This document shows positions 9,145 through 18,728 of a DNA stretch of 64,000 bases, piece after piece. Within the stretch, counting starts at the first letter, position 1. Each line of letters starts with the position of its first letter. The position numbers and the translations under genes were made by a program. This DNA comes from Sediminicola sp. (GTDB lineage: Bacteria; Bacteroidota; Bacteroidia; Flavobacteriales; Flavobacteriaceae), in the NCBI GenBank assembly GCA_024643325.1, contig JAHEND010000007.1:34772-98771 (forward strand). The letters are read 5' to 3'. The notes under the pieces are model-generated. The model was not told the DNA's origin. It worked only from the letters and a program-made list of their open reading frames with translations, and searched no databases.

Positions 9145-12136
9145 TTAATTTGGCGTCTTCTAACTGGGCTATTTTAATTTCTGCTTCCCTCATTAATTCG
9201 GGGTATTGCAGGAAATTCTCTAGTACATTTTGCCACAAATACTGGGCTTGAAATAAATCTTCTAAGGCAAAAAAATTGTCCCCCATTAGAAGGAGTCCCT
9301 TAGCAGACCACATTTTATAGGCACCGTAATCACTGGCCAGTTCAAGAATTAATTCATTGGAAGCCTCGTAGTTTGCCGACGCATTTTTATAATAGGCCAA
9401 CCAATACAAAGATTCTGCGACCAAGACCCCAGAAGCTACTTCCTTAAGCGAGGCATAGCCAGCAATGGCTGCCGTAACATCTCCTTTAATGTGAGCACCT
9501 CTAGCCAACATAATCTGAGCGTCTTGCTTAATCTCCTCTGGTACCTCAGCAAGAACCATCACAGATTGGGCGTAGTTTAATGCAGCCTCTAAGGATTGGT
9601 TTTCATAACTTAAACGCATGAGATTAGACAAAGCATAGGCCTTATTAGCGGGGTCTTGTGACTTAGACAATAATTGCTTTAAAGTGGCTTCTGGATTTTC
9701 TCCAAAGCCTTTTTCTAGTTGTAGTTTTATATATGCGACCAAGGCTGCTTCTGCATGTATAGATGCTGCCTTAGCCACAAAATCATACAATGGGAATGCC
9801 TTGTTGTCTTGAGCAGTTTCGGTGTAAAGCAGGGCCAAATTATAACTGACGCTTAATGCGTTCGCTCCGTTGGGAAAATCTTTCAAATACTGTTCAAATC
9901 TGTTTATTTGCGCTTCGAGGCCCAAAGATGACAGGGTCCTGTTCAACTGGTCATAGGTCTGTTTTTCTAAAGAAGCCTCTGAATCTTGGGGCAAATTCAG
10001 TTGGGCCACCCATTTTCTGTAGTCACTTAAACGCCCTTGGTCAATATATATTCTCTTTGCCGCAGAAACTGCTTGAGAAAAAGAGGCAGACTTTGGGAAG
10101 CGATTTACTAAGTCTTGGAATGTTTTTAATGAGGCGTCTATTTCGGACGTATTAAACAAGAGCAATCCTTTTCTCAACATGGCTTGAGGCACTAAATCGC
10201 TTTTAGGAAATTCTGTTATTAGACGGTCGTAATAAGTGATTGCCTGAGAGTTATTTTCTTGTGCTGTTTCACTTAGCCCTAATTCTAAATAAACTTTTGG
10301 CAGGTAATTGTGTTCTGGAAAACGGCCAATAAAGGATGTAAGTATCCCTATTTTTTTAGCGGTATTTCCATTTAATCCATGTGCCATAGCCTTGTTAAAT
10401 TCAGCATAAGCGGTTGCTTGGGGCTGTGATTTTGCCACAGACTCATAACTAGAAATGGCCATTGAAAATTGACCGCTGCTGTACTGAGCGTCTGCTATTC
10501 TAAGTGCAGCTTGGTTCCGTTCCACTTCTAAATTAGTGATTGATTGGGTCTGACTTAAAAATTGTTTAAACGCAGTAATTGCTCGTGTAAATTCTTTTGT
10601 TTTAAAAAAAGCAAAGCCCTTTTGGTAGGGTAATAATAACCGCAAGCGATCTGGCAGAAGTGATTCATTCTTTATGTCTGCCAGAAAAGCAAATGCATTC
10701 GTATACGCGTATGTTCTTAAAGCGAGTTCAGACTGCCAAAAAAGGGCTTCTACAGCAGCTGCTGAATGATTGTCAAGAGCAATAAGCGCTTCAAAATACT
10801 CTTGTGCCAACGCTATTTGCTTTTGTTCCATGGCCATGAGTCCTGCTTGTAGGCCTATTGATTGTCTGGTTTTTACATCCTTAGGGTTTCGCTGAGCCAA
10901 TAGTGCCAAAGCAGCTTGAAAATCTCCCTCCAATAAACTGGCTTCCAGCAGGAGTTCTTCTAGGGTGGCGGCTCTGGAATCCTTGGGGTAAGCAGTTATA
11001 AATTGGTCAAAAACATCCTGAAGAGATGCATAAGGGTTGCCAATCTCATAACTGAGTTGGGCATAATTATAGCGAGCTTCTTTTTGAATATCTGTGTTAA
11101 AATTAAAATCTGCTGCACGCTTAAATGCGTTGAGAGCCTGTGATTTTTGGTTCTCCTTTAAATAAGCTGCAGCCAACAAATAGTATGCGTTTTGCACCAA
11201 ATCAGTTTCTTGGTTTAGAATCTTGTTAAACTGTGCTATGGCATCTTTTGATTGACCATTGATATAATAGCAATAGCCTAATTGATAGTAATCTTCTGCG
11301 CGCCAAACCCTCCTATCTCCCCTGTAATCTAATAGATACGGAATAGCTTTCTCATACTCTTGCAGGCTAAAATAGGCCTCTCCCACTACCTTACTCAGTT
11401 GGGAAGCTTCCGAACGATTGGCCTTAGGCAAATACCCTAATGCAGACTCAATAGCAGCCTGATAGTTACCTTCTCTAAAATAAATGTCAGCCAAAAAATA
11501 AGGCAGTCTGTCTGTTTTAAAACCTGAAAAATCACTTTGGAACAAATTCTTAGCAGTCTTATAATCTCCTGAGGCATAGGAAGTATAGGCTTTGTAATAC
11601 AAGACCGCTTTAACGTATGTACTGTTAGCTGCTATTTGATTAAATAGATCTGAAGCAGCTTTATAGTCTTTGTTTACGAATTTACAGTAGCCGTAATAAA
11701 AATAATAATCCTCTTGTTCCTTTGGAGAAAGCCCACCAATTACAACCTTCTGAAGCCATGGTAATGCTTTAGAATATTGACCAATCTTAAAAAAAGCTCC
11801 ACCTGCTTTAAAATAAATTTGATTGGCTCCTATGGCATTGGGATAATTTTTAACAAAGTCCGAAGCAAGTGATATAGCATTAGGGTCTTCCATACCAATT
11901 GCAGCCAACACTTGTACTTGAGCCGCTTGTTGGGCGATTATTTTGTCCGGATGCTCTTTTAAATCTGATCCCAAATCAGCTGCCACTGAATAACGTTTAG
12001 CTTGAAGCCATTGCTGGGCAATATTCAACTGCTGTTGCGCATGGGAGTCTCCTAGATAAATCTGGCCTAAAAGTGACATTGGGCCTAAAAACAATAGCAA
12101 AAAACAACGACTAAATACAGACAATCTCATAGACAT
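9125..12136 (-). CDS. Large exported tetratricopeptide-repeat protein
   Basis: A 1003-residue protein with a signal peptide (MRLSVFSRCFLLLFLGPMSLLGQ form; cleavage near residue 25). The rest is almost entirely TPR-like helices, for example QYSKALPWLQKVV, YQLGYCYYINGQSKDAIAQF and AITYYDRLITEFPKSDLVPQ. This makes it a periplasmic or outer-membrane-linked scaffold. No catalytic domain is visible. The two possible starts (ATG at 12136 or six bases later) differ little. It overlaps the following barrel gene, and this TPR-plus-barrel pairing suggests a two-part envelope complex of unknown function. It is divergent from ftsE. Confidence 0.8.
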   Translation of the reverse strand: MSMRLSVFSRCFLLLFLGPMSLLGQIYLGDSHAQQQLNIAQQWLQAKRYSVAADLGSDLKEHPDKIIAQQAAQVQVLAAIGMEDPNAISLASDFVKNYPNAIGANQIYFKAGGAFFKIGQYSKALPWLQKVVIGGLSPKEQEDYYFYYGYCKFVNKDYKAASDLFNQIAANSTYVKAVLYYKAYTSYASGDYKTAKNLFQSDFSGFKTDRLPYFLADIYFREGNYQAAIESALGYLPKANRSEASQLSKVVGEAYFSLQEYEKAIPYLLDYRGDRRVWRAEDYYQLGYCYYINGQSKDAIAQFNKILNQETDLVQNAYYLLAAAYLKENQKSQALNAFKRAADFNFNTDIQKEARYNYAQLSYEIGNPYASLQDVFDQFITAYPKDSRAATLEELLLEASLLEGDFQAALALLAQRNPKDVKTRQSIGLQAGLMAMEQKQIALAQEYFEALIALDNHSAAAVEALFWQSELALRTYAYTNAFAFLADIKNESLLPDRLRLLLPYQKGFAFFKTKEFTRAITAFKQFLSQTQSITNLEVERNQAALRIADAQYSSGQFSMAISSYESVAKSQPQATAYAEFNKAMAHGLNGNTAKKIGILTSFIGRFPEHNYLPKVYLELGLSETAQENNSQAITYYDRLITEFPKSDLVPQAMLRKGLLLFNTSEIDASLKTFQDLVNRFPKSASFSQAVSAAKRIYIDQGRLSDYRKWVAQLNLPQDSEASLEKQTYDQLNRTLSSLGLEAQINRFEQYLKDFPNGANALSVSYNLALLYTETAQDNKAFPLYDFVAKAASIHAEAALVAYIKLQLEKGFGENPEATLKQLLSKSQDPANKAYALSNLMRLSYENQSLEAALNYAQSVMVLAEVPEEIKQDAQIMLARGAHIKGDVTAAIAGYASLKEVASGVLVAESLYWLAYYKNASANYEASNELILELASDYGAYKMWSAKGLLLMGDNFFALEDLFQAQYLWQNVLENFLQYPELMREAEIKIAQLEDAKLNEDTDA

Positions 12137-12266
12137 AGTACAATTAAAAAGGAAGGCTACTTCCTAAACGCTTCATTTTTAAATAAAGTATAAAGGAATG
12201 GAAAATTAAAAAACCTAGAGCGGGTTACAAAAGAACTTAGTACATTTATATTCACAATTTAAACAG

Positions 12267-12950
12267 ATGTCTTTGCCCATTTTAGAAATTCAACACGCGA
12301 CTATTTTTCAAGACCAAAACATGGTACTTCAAGACATATCCCTAAAGTTAGAAAAAGGTTCATTTACGTACCTGATCGGAAAAACAGGGAGCGGAAAGAG
12401 CAGTCTCATGAAAACGCTCTACGGAGAAATTCCTTTAAAACAAGGCTCAGGGCATATAGTAGGTGTTAATTTAGTGGGCCTCAAAGAGGCCGATATTCCT
12501 TTTCTAAGACGTAAAATAGGGATTGTATTCCAGGACTTTAAACTCCTACCAGACAGATCTGTAATGAACAACCTGCTTTTTGTACTCAAAGCCACCGGTT
12601 GGACAGACGCTTTAAAAATGGAAGAAAAAGCCAATGAAGTGTTGGACAAAGTAGGCATGAAAACCAAAGGATTTAAATACCCTCATGAACTTTCCGGAGG
12701 AGAACAACAGCGTATAGCTATAGCCAGGGCTCTACTCAATGATCCCGAACTTATTTTGGCAGACGAACCCACCGGAAACTTAGATCCTCAAACCAGTGCA
12801 GAGGTCATGAAAGTCTTGACAGAGATTCACCAAAATGGCAAAACTATTTTAATGGTGACCCACGACTACGCCCTACTATTAAAATTCCCTTTCAAAACCT
12901 TAAAATGCGAAGACAGCAAAATCTTTGAAGTGGTTCAAAAAGCGCTGTGA
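12267..12950 (+). CDS. ftsE: Cell-division ABC transporter ATPase FtsE
   Basis: ATPase partner of the membrane protein FtsX, which regulates periplasmic peptidoglycan hydrolases at the division site. The 227 residues include Walker [10 protein letters not shown] (38-46), Q-loop [13 protein letters not shown], signature [15 protein letters not shown], Walker [12 protein letters not shown] and the switch His in VTHD. The [12 protein letters not shown] stretch is characteristic of FtsE rather than LolD or MacB. ftsX is not adjacent; the permease at 23564-24805 belongs to another subfamily. A glucokinase gene follows after 43 bp. Confidence 0.85.
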   Translation: MSLPILEIQHATIFQDQNMVLQDISLKLEKGSFTYLIGKTGSGKSSLMKTLYGEIPLKQGSGHIVGVNLVGLKEADIPFLRRKIGIVFQDFKLLPDRSVMNNLLFVLKATGWTDALKMEEKANEVLDKVGMKTKGFKYPHELSGGEQQRIAIARALLNDPELILADEPTGNLDPQTSAEVMKVLTEIHQNGKTILMVTHDYALLLKFPFKTLKCEDSKIFEVVQKAL

Positions 12951-12993
12951 TATTTTTTTTGTTTCTTTGTTTTGCTAAAATTATTAAGCATAC

Positions 12994-13731
12994 ATGGAAA
13001 TACTAGGGATAGATATTGGAGGTTCGGGAATTAAAGGCGCTTTGGTCAATACAGAAACAGGGACCATGCTTACAGAAAGGTATAGAATCCCCACCCCTAG
13101 TTCCAGAAAGCCAGATGAAATGGCAGAGGTAGTGGCTCAAATTGTGAGGCATTACAATTACTCAGGCCCTATTGGCGTGGGTTTTCCCAGTATCGTTAAA
13201 AAAGGGGTATGTAAGAGCAAGGGCAACCTTCACAAATCATGGGTAGGGGTTCATGTACCGGAGCTCTTTGAAAAACATACAGGATGCCCTGTTGTGGTAA
13301 ACAATGATGCAGACGCAGCAGCCTCTGCTGAAATGGCTTTTGGGGCTGGTAAAGATAAAGAAGGACTGGTCATGATGGTGACCATTGGAACCGGATTAGG
13401 TAGTGGCGCTTTTCTGGACGGAAAACTCATCCCTAATTTTGAATTGGGGCAGATTCCTTATAAAAACTATGATAAGATTGAGTTGTGGGCTTCAGCTGCA
13501 GCCAAAGAAAAAGAAATGCTCTCTTTTAAAAAATGGGCCAAGCGTTTTAATACTTTTTTAAAATATGTAGAGCTTATTACCGCACCAGACCTCATCATTG
13601 TGGGGGGCGGAACCTCGAAAGACTGGGAGCGATTTTCTGAACATATCTCTATTGAAACCCCCATTTTACCAGCAGAATTTTTAAATCAGGCAGGGATTAT
13701 TGGTGCTGCAATGGGTGTGGTACAGCAATAG
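12994..13731 (+). CDS. ppgK: Polyphosphate glucokinase (ROK family)
   Basis: Phosphorylates glucose using inorganic polyphosphate and possibly ATP. The 245-residue protein shows the ROK phosphate loop GIDIGGSGIKGALV at the N terminus, NNDADAAASAEMAFG with the catalytic Asp, and GTGLGSGAF. It lacks the zinc-binding Cys motif of many ROK repressors and sugar kinases. Length and these motifs fit the PpgK group. It follows ftsE in the same direction and ends at a strong terminator. Alternative: a ROK glucokinase that uses ATP only. Confidence 0.82.
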   Translation: MEILGIDIGGSGIKGALVNTETGTMLTERYRIPTPSSRKPDEMAEVVAQIVRHYNYSGPIGVGFPSIVKKGVCKSKGNLHKSWVGVHVPELFEKHTGCPVVVNNDADAAASAEMAFGAGKDKEGLVMMVTIGTGLGSGAFLDGKLIPNFELGQIPYKNYDKIELWASAAAKEKEMLSFKKWAKRFNTFLKYVELITAPDLIIVGGGTSKDWERFSEHISIETPILPAEFLNQAGIIGAAMGVVQQ

Positions 13732-13754
13732 CCATTCACCAGAATATAACAATT

Positions 13755-13781
13755 AAAAGGCCCGCTTAAAGCGGGCCTTTT
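13755..13781. terminator. Bidirectional terminator
   Basis: AAAAGGCCCGC (13755-13765) and GCGGGCCTTTT (13771-13781) form an 11-pair stem with a TTAAA loop. It lies between convergent ppgK and typA. Confidence 0.9.
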
Positions 13782-13800
13782 CTGTATAGCTCAAAAGCCA

Positions 13801-15600
13801 TTAAGCAATTTTATTACGCTTTCTTTCCACCTCTGTTAGGTGAATTTTTCTAAGCCTCAAGAAGTTTGGCGTTACTTCTACATACTCATCTTTTTGAATA
13901 TATTCTAAAGCCTCCTCTAAAGAGAATTTAATAGCGGGTACAATCTTAGCCTTATCGTCTGCTCCTGAAGAACGCACGTTGGAGAGTTTCTTCGTTTTGG
14001 TTACGTTAACAGACATGTCGTCTCCACGCGAGTTCTCCCCAATTACTTGACCTTCGTAAATATCTTCTCCCGGATCTACGAAAAACTTACCTCTATCCTG
14101 AAGTTTGTCTATAGAGTAAGGAATGGCTTTTCCTAATTCCATTGAAACTAGTGAACCATTTTGTCTCATTGGAATGTCGCCTTTCATAGGCTGATACTCC
14201 AAGAACCTGTGCGCCATAATAGCCTCACCTGCTGTAGCGGTTAAGAGTTGGTTTCTAAGTCCAATAATACCTCTAGAAGGAATTAAAAACTCACATACCA
14301 TTCTTTCCCCTTTTGCTTCCATAGAAGTCATCTCACCTTTTCTCATAGAAACCATCTCTACAGCCTTTCCAGAAACAGATTCTGGTAAGTCTATGGTCAA
14401 TGATTCTATAGGCTCACATTTAACACCGTCAATTTCTTTGATAATTACTTGTGGCTGACCAATCTGAAGCTCATATCCTTCTCTTCTCATGGTTTCAATA
14501 AGTACTGAAAGGTGCAATACTCCACGACCAAAAACCAAAAACTTGTCTGCTGAATCTGTTTCGTTTACCCTAAGGGCTAAATTCTTTTCTAACTCTTTAG
14601 TCAAACGCTCTTTAATATGTCTAGAAGTCACAAATTTCCCGTCCTTACCAAAGAATGGACTATCGTTAATAGTGAACAACATACTCATAGTAGGTTCATC
14701 TATGGCAATAGAATCTAATTTTTCCGGATTTTCAAAGTCTGCAACAGTGTCTCCAATCTCAAATCCTTCAATCCCTACTAAGGCACAAATATCTCCAGCA
14801 ATTACCTCAGGCACTTTTAAACGGCCTAAACCTTCAAATGTGTATAACTCTTTAATTCTTGATTTTACAATACTCCCATCTCTCTTAACTAAAGATATGG
14901 GCTGTCCTTCTTTTAAAGTACCTCTTTGCAAACGACCAATCGCGATTCTTCCTGTAAATGAAGAGAAATCTAAAGAGGTAATTAACATTTGTGTATTTCC
15001 CTCCTTCACTTCAAAAGTTGGGATATGATCAATGACCATGTCTAATAGGGGCTCTATACTTTCTGTAATATTCTTAGGATCATCACTCATCCAGTTGTTC
15101 TTAGCAGAACCGTAAACGGTTGGAAAGTCTAACTGCCACTCCTCTGCTCCTAATTCAAACATGAGGTCAAACACCTTCTCATGCACCTCCTCTGGGGTAC
15201 AATTTTCTTTGTCTACCTTATTGATAACCACACAAGGTTTTAAACCTAAGTTAATTGCTTTTTGTAAAACAAATCTAGTCTGAGGCATAGGACCTTCAAA
15301 AGCATCTACCAATAACAACACCCCATCTGCCATGTTTAATACACGCTCTACTTCTCCACCAAAATCTGCGTGACCAGGAGTATCAATAATGTTAATCTTA
15401 GTTCCTTTATACTGGACAGAAACGTTTTTAGATACAATGGTAATTCCACGTTCTCTCTCTAAATCGTTGTTGTCTAGAATGAGGTCTCCTGTTTGTTGGT
15501 TTTCACGAAATAATTGACAGTGGTACATGATTTTGTCTACCAGGGTTGTCTTTCCGTGGTCTACGTGGGCAATAATGGCAATGTTCTTTGTATTAGACAT
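13801..15600 (-). CDS. typA: Ribosome-associated translational GTPase TypA/BipA
   Basis: EF-G-like GTPase that acts on the ribosome during stress, cold growth and subunit assembly. It has 599 residues. G-domain motifs are AHVDHGKTT (G1), RERGITI (G2), DTPGHADFGGEV (G3) and NKVD (G4). The TypA-specific C-terminal domain carries RGIIGLRNQLLTAT and GEDIYEGQVIGENSR. Single gene with its own TATCTTTG -7 box and a short hairpin in the leader. Confidence 0.95.
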   Translation of the reverse strand: MSNTKNIAIIAHVDHGKTTLVDKIMYHCQLFRENQQTGDLILDNNDLERERGITIVSKNVSVQYKGTKINIIDTPGHADFGGEVERVLNMADGVLLLVDAFEGPMPQTRFVLQKAINLGLKPCVVINKVDKENCTPEEVHEKVFDLMFELGAEEWQLDFPTVYGSAKNNWMSDDPKNITESIEPLLDMVIDHIPTFEVKEGNTQMLITSLDFSSFTGRIAIGRLQRGTLKEGQPISLVKRDGSIVKSRIKELYTFEGLGRLKVPEVIAGDICALVGIEGFEIGDTVADFENPEKLDSIAIDEPTMSMLFTINDSPFFGKDGKFVTSRHIKERLTKELEKNLALRVNETDSADKFLVFGRGVLHLSVLIETMRREGYELQIGQPQVIIKEIDGVKCEPIESLTIDLPESVSGKAVEMVSMRKGEMTSMEAKGERMVCEFLIPSRGIIGLRNQLLTATAGEAIMAHRFLEYQPMKGDIPMRQNGSLVSMELGKAIPYSIDKLQDRGKFFVDPGEDIYEGQVIGENSRGDDMSVNVTKTKKLSNVRSSGADDKAKIVPAIKFSLEEALEYIQKDEYVEVTPNFLRLRKIHLTEVERKRNKIA

Positions 15601-15621
15601 AAAGTGCTTATTTATAGATTA

Positions 15622-15650
15622 CTTAGCTCTGCTAAGCGCGCGCAAAGATA
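15622..15650 (-). promoter_or_regulatory. typA promoter and leader hairpin
   Basis: TATCTTTG (15650 to 15643 on minus) is a consensus -7 box. Just after it CTTAGC-AGA-GCTAAG (15622-15636) forms a six-pair hairpin at the expected 5' end of the typA transcript, 22 bases before the start codon. Such a 5' stem may stabilise the mRNA. Confidence 0.55.
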
Positions 15651-15769
15651 CTTCTATTTTTTATCAGGCGGTTAAATAATTTGCTTTTTTATTTTTTTAG
15701 CCTTGTTCTATGATTGAATAGTTTGTCTGAGTGAAGGAATCTCTTGGGTACAAATAGATAAAAAAGGAA

Positions 15770-15777
15770 TATCTTTG
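15770..15777 (+). promoter_or_regulatory. kdsA promoter -7 box
   Basis: TATCTTTG fits TAnnTTTG. A TTG lies 23 bases upstream, slightly long for the usual spacing. The expected start near 15784 falls after the TTG at 15775 and before the ATG at 15796, which decides the kdsA start codon. Confidence 0.6.
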
Positions 15778-15795
15778 CCCTTTAAAATAACCGTT

Positions 15796-16617
15796 ATGGA
15801 ATTAGATTTAATCCCTCAGATCAAGCACACTAAAAGCAATAACTTTTTTCTTTTATCCGGTCCTTGTGCCATTGAAGGAGAAGACATGGCCCTTAGAATT
15901 GCAGAGAAAATCGTCAGAATTACAGACGCTTTAGAAATTCCTTACATTTTTAAAGGAAGTTTTAAAAAGGCCAATCGCTCTAGGGTAGATTCTTTTACTG
16001 GGATTGGAGATGAAAAGGCTTTAAAAATTTTACAAAAAGTATCTCAAACTTTTGGGGTTCCCACCGTTACAGACATTCATGAAATATCAGATGCCGCTTT
16101 AGCTGCTCAATACGTAGACGTATTACAAATACCTGCCTTTTTAGTGAGACAGACGGACTTGGTGGTCGCTGCCGCTAAAACCGGAAAAGTAGTGAACCTC
16201 AAAAAAGGGCAATTCATGAGCCCAGAGAGTATGCAACACGCGGTACAAAAAGTATTGGACAGCGGGAACAATCAAGTAGCTATTACAGATAGAGGTACTA
16301 TGTTTGGATACCAAGATATGGTGGTAGATTTCAGGGGAATACCCACCATGAAAGCCTATGCACCTGTTGTATTAGATGTAACCCACTCCTTACAACAACC
16401 CAATCAGACTTCTGGAGTAACTGGTGGCAGACCAGACATGATTGAAACTATAGCCAGAGCAGGTATTGCCACAGGAGCAGACGGTATTTTCATTGAAACC
16501 CATTTTGACCCTACCAATGCTAAAAGTGACGGAGCAAACATGCTACACCTAGATCATTTAGAGAAACTTCTCACAAATTTAGTAGCGATTCGAAAGACGG
16601 TTCAAGGCCTTCAGTAA
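15796..16617 (+). CDS. kdsA: 3-deoxy-8-phosphooctulonate synthase
   Basis: Condenses phosphoenolpyruvate with arabinose 5-phosphate to make KDO 8-phosphate for lipopolysaccharide. The 273-residue form begins MELDLIP. The frame is open to a TTG seven codons earlier, but that codon overlaps the -7 box. Typical motifs are LSGPCAIEG, FKGSFKKANRSR, QIPAFLVRQTDL, KKGQFMSPE, TDRGTMFGYQDMVVDFRG, DVTHSLQQPN and ETHFDPTNAKSDG. It belongs to the DAHP synthase superfamily. The asparagine in KKANRSR fits the metal-independent KDO8P group, but I did not align it. Confidence 0.93.
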   Translation: MELDLIPQIKHTKSNNFFLLSGPCAIEGEDMALRIAEKIVRITDALEIPYIFKGSFKKANRSRVDSFTGIGDEKALKILQKVSQTFGVPTVTDIHEISDAALAAQYVDVLQIPAFLVRQTDLVVAAAKTGKVVNLKKGQFMSPESMQHAVQKVLDSGNNQVAITDRGTMFGYQDMVVDFRGIPTMKAYAPVVLDVTHSLQQPNQTSGVTGGRPDMIETIARAGIATGADGIFIETHFDPTNAKSDGANMLHLDHLEKLLTNLVAIRKTVQGLQ

Positions 16618-16620
16618 GCT

Positions 16621-17826
16621 TTATTTTCCATTGACATAAGAGGCAAGGTAGCTGTAGCGATCTGTAAGTTTTCCATTTTTGGTCATTTGAGCCCTTGCTA
16701 AAACCCCATCTGCATCTCCATTAAAAAAAGCTGGGATTACATGGGTTAAAAAAGCAGCCCCAAAACCCTCTGAGGCATCTCTAGGTAATTCACAAGGAAG
16801 GTTATCTACTGCCATAACAGCTATAGCATTTGGATCCATAAAATCTACCTCTTTAGCGGTCTCTCTATCTATACCATAAATGGGATCTGAAATGGTACTT
16901 GCTCTAAGCGTGGTAGGAATTGGATGACCAATATCACAACTAATATCTGCAATAACAGAGACTTTAAATAGGGGATTTTTAATGTCTTTTAGTTTAAAAA
17001 ATGCTGGAGCCCCCTGACCGTAAAAGTGTCCAGCAATAAAAATATCTGATTCTTTGGTATATTTTAAAAAATCTGATTTATACGCCTCTGGATTGTCAAA
17101 AAAATCCTTCTTATCCCCAACGAGTCCGTCACTTCGCTTATTGTATTCAAGTACATCTATCTGTGTGTACACTGGACCTGTAAAATGTCTTCCCATAAAA
17201 TGCTCAGGACATACTTTTAGTACGCCAGCAGCGTCTAACAATTCTGCAGCACCACTGCCAACCCTTCCCATTCCTGTTAGCACCACTTTAATTGGGGGCA
17301 GGCTCACGGACTTAATAGCTGCTGTAAGCGCTTCTAAATCTCTGAGGTCACTGGCTTTAGGTAAATTAAATAATTCGTATTTTAAACCATAGGTTCTTAG
17401 GCCATTATAAGCACCCACCAATCCGGCATATCTACCAAAAGCAACGAGTCTTTGGCCTTCAGCCGACGTAATAACCTCATGGTCATACAAGCTAATATTT
17501 TTCTCCAAAACCGCCCTCAATAAATCTCTATTGTACGGTTGCTTTTTAATTGTATGAGAAAAGAAAAAGTATTTTTTATTAGGAATTAGTGCCTCAATGG
17601 GCACTTCTTTAACCCCTAAAAGCACTTCGCAGTCTTCCATGGAAGTAGAAACTTCCAAGCCTTTTTCTTTGTATTCATTGTCTTTAAAAACTCTTATATC
17701 CGAGGGCTCAATAATTATTTGTGTACTAGGATACTCATCCTTAATCACTTGACAAAATTCAGGCGTTAGCACTACTCTTTTGTCCGGTGGGTTTTTTCTC
17801 TCTTTGATAATACCAAAAGAAGTCAT
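16621..17826 (-). CDS. NAD(P)-dependent amino-acid dehydrogenase (saccharopine/alanine dehydrogenase-like)
   Basis: 401 residues. The N-terminal AlaDH/PNT domain (GIIKERKNPPDKRVVLTP) is followed by a Rossmann motif TGMGRVGSGAAELLDAAG near residue 184 and a C-terminal region with VIADISCDIGHPIPTT and AVDNLPCELPRDAS. These features are shared by LYS1-type saccharopine dehydrogenases and by Flavobacteriia proteins often named alanine dehydrogenase. Substrate cannot be decided from sequence. It ends three bases after the convergent kdsA stop and its promoter region is shared with divergent ssrA. Confidence 0.75.
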   Translation of the reverse strand: MTSFGIIKERKNPPDKRVVLTPEFCQVIKDEYPSTQIIIEPSDIRVFKDNEYKEKGLEVSTSMEDCEVLLGVKEVPIEALIPNKKYFFFSHTIKKQPYNRDLLRAVLEKNISLYDHEVITSAEGQRLVAFGRYAGLVGAYNGLRTYGLKYELFNLPKASDLRDLEALTAAIKSVSLPPIKVVLTGMGRVGSGAAELLDAAGVLKVCPEHFMGRHFTGPVYTQIDVLEYNKRSDGLVGDKKDFFDNPEAYKSDFLKYTKESDIFIAGHFYGQGAPAFFKLKDIKNPLFKVSVIADISCDIGHPIPTTLRASTISDPIYGIDRETAKEVDFMDPNAIAVMAVDNLPCELPRDASEGFGAAFLTHVIPAFFNGDADGVLARAQMTKNGKLTDRYSYLASYVNGK

Positions 17827-17884
17827 GGGCTTTAATTTATTGCTCTAATTTAAGAGGATTTCACTGGCTTGGCAAACTTTTTAC

Positions 17885-17892
17885 TAACTTTG
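17885..17892 (+). promoter_or_regulatory. ssrA promoter -7 box
   Basis: TAACTTTG matches TAnnTTTG and lies 12 bases before the mature 5' end of tmRNA. Confidence 0.6.
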
Positions 17893-17903
17893 CAAATTCC
17901 TAC

Positions 17904-18297
17904 GGGGCCGACCGGTTTTGACAGCGAGGCCAATTAGGATGTAAGCATGCCGAGCGCTGAATTACAGCTCGTAAATCTCATTTTTCACACTTTTAATTGG
18001 CGAGAATAACTACGCTCTAGCTGCTTAATCCGAATCATAGTAGGATTTAGCCACGTCCTTACAAGGTAGGGAGGCCAGATGTTCCTGAGAAGCCCTTGTT
18101 GTTGGCGTCTCAATCCGGAACACCATCAAAAGCAACATAGAGAGATTAAGGCTTCGGTAATCTCTTAAAACTAAAGAAGCTAAGGTTGTGTTGGGCGGTT
18201 TTCGGTCAGGCACCTCACGAAAACTAATCGAAAACTAAGCATGAAGAAAGCATTGTAATTGCTTGTTTGGACGAGGGTTCGACTCCCTCCGGCTCCA
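17904..18297 (+). ncRNA. ssrA: tmRNA
   Basis: Rescues stalled ribosomes by adding a degradation tag. The 5' GGGGCCG pairs with 3' CGGCTCC to make the tRNA-like acceptor. GAGGGTTCGACTCCCTC gives the T arm. The resume codon GGC is at 17999 and the tag reads GENNYALAA before a TAA at 18026-18028. This tag is typical of Bacteroidota. The 3' CCA is not encoded (CTT follows the discriminator A). A terminator follows after 10 bases. Confidence 0.96.
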
Positions 18298-18307
18298 CTT
18301 AACGCAC

Positions 18308-18335
18308 AAAAACCCACTCTTTGGAGTGGGTTTTT
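18308..18335 (+). terminator. ssrA terminator
   Basis: AAAAACCCACTC (18308-18319) pairs with GAGTGGGTTTTT (18324-18335) around a four-base loop. A T-rich tract follows. Confidence 0.9.
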
Positions 18336-18342
18336 ATTTTTG
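18335..18342 (+). promoter_or_regulatory. -7 box for the SdpI-like gene
   Basis: TATTTTTG begins in the U-tract of the ssrA terminator and lies 14 bases before the ATG at 18357. This argues against the longer open frame starting at 18321. Confidence 0.4.
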
Positions 18343-18356
18343 CTATTTTTACTAAT

Positions 18357-18728
18357 ATGGAAATACTATTCAATCCCTTATTTATTACCCTTGGAAGTTG
18401 CGGCCTTATATTTATTGTCATGGGGTTTATTATGAGCAAAAAACCACCAAAGGAGATCAATGGCCTGTATGGTTACCGAACACCAAGAGCTATGAAAAAT
18501 CAAAAAAATTGGGATTATGCACAAGTGTATAGTGCCAAAGTAATGATGAAGTACGGAGGGTATTTTTTATTACTTTGCCTCCCTGGATACCTTATGGATA
18601 TTGCTCCAGAGGAAGCCGCTGGAGTAGGACTCATTGTTTTATTAGTAGGCGTTGCATTCATGATTTTTCAAGTAGAAACACACTTGAAAAAATGGGAAAG
18701 TGATTCCAATAACCACGCTAATAAGTAA
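18357..18728 (+). CDS. SdpI/YhfL-family membrane protein
   Basis: A 123-residue protein with three hydrophobic segments (about residues 7-27, 60-78 and 84-103). The loop NGLYGYRTPRAMKNQKNWDYA is the conserved signature of the SdpI C-terminal family, which includes immunity proteins such as Bacillus SdpI as well as many proteins of unknown role. Immunity cannot be inferred because no toxin gene is nearby. The start at 18357 is preferred over an upstream in-frame codon inside the ssrA terminator. The last 11 bases overlap the convergent type IX cargo gene. Confidence 0.82.
   Translation: MEILFNPLFITLGSCGLIFIVMGFIMSKKPPKEINGLYGYRTPRAMKNQKNWDYAQVYSAKVMMKYGGYFLLLCLPGYLMDIAPEEAAGVGLIVLLVGVAFMIFQVETHLKKWESDSNNHANK

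Noticed and set aside
14489..15028. 179-codon plus frame opposite typA
   Set aside because: Long but antisense to conserved GTPase domains; low complexity serine/isoleucine sequence without domain.
15775..15795. TTG start for kdsA seven codons upstream
   Set aside because: It overlaps the TATCTTTG -7 box and would precede the transcript start.
18025..18213. 62-codon open frame on minus inside tmRNA
   Set aside because: It lies wholly within ssrA and has no promoter or protein resemblance.
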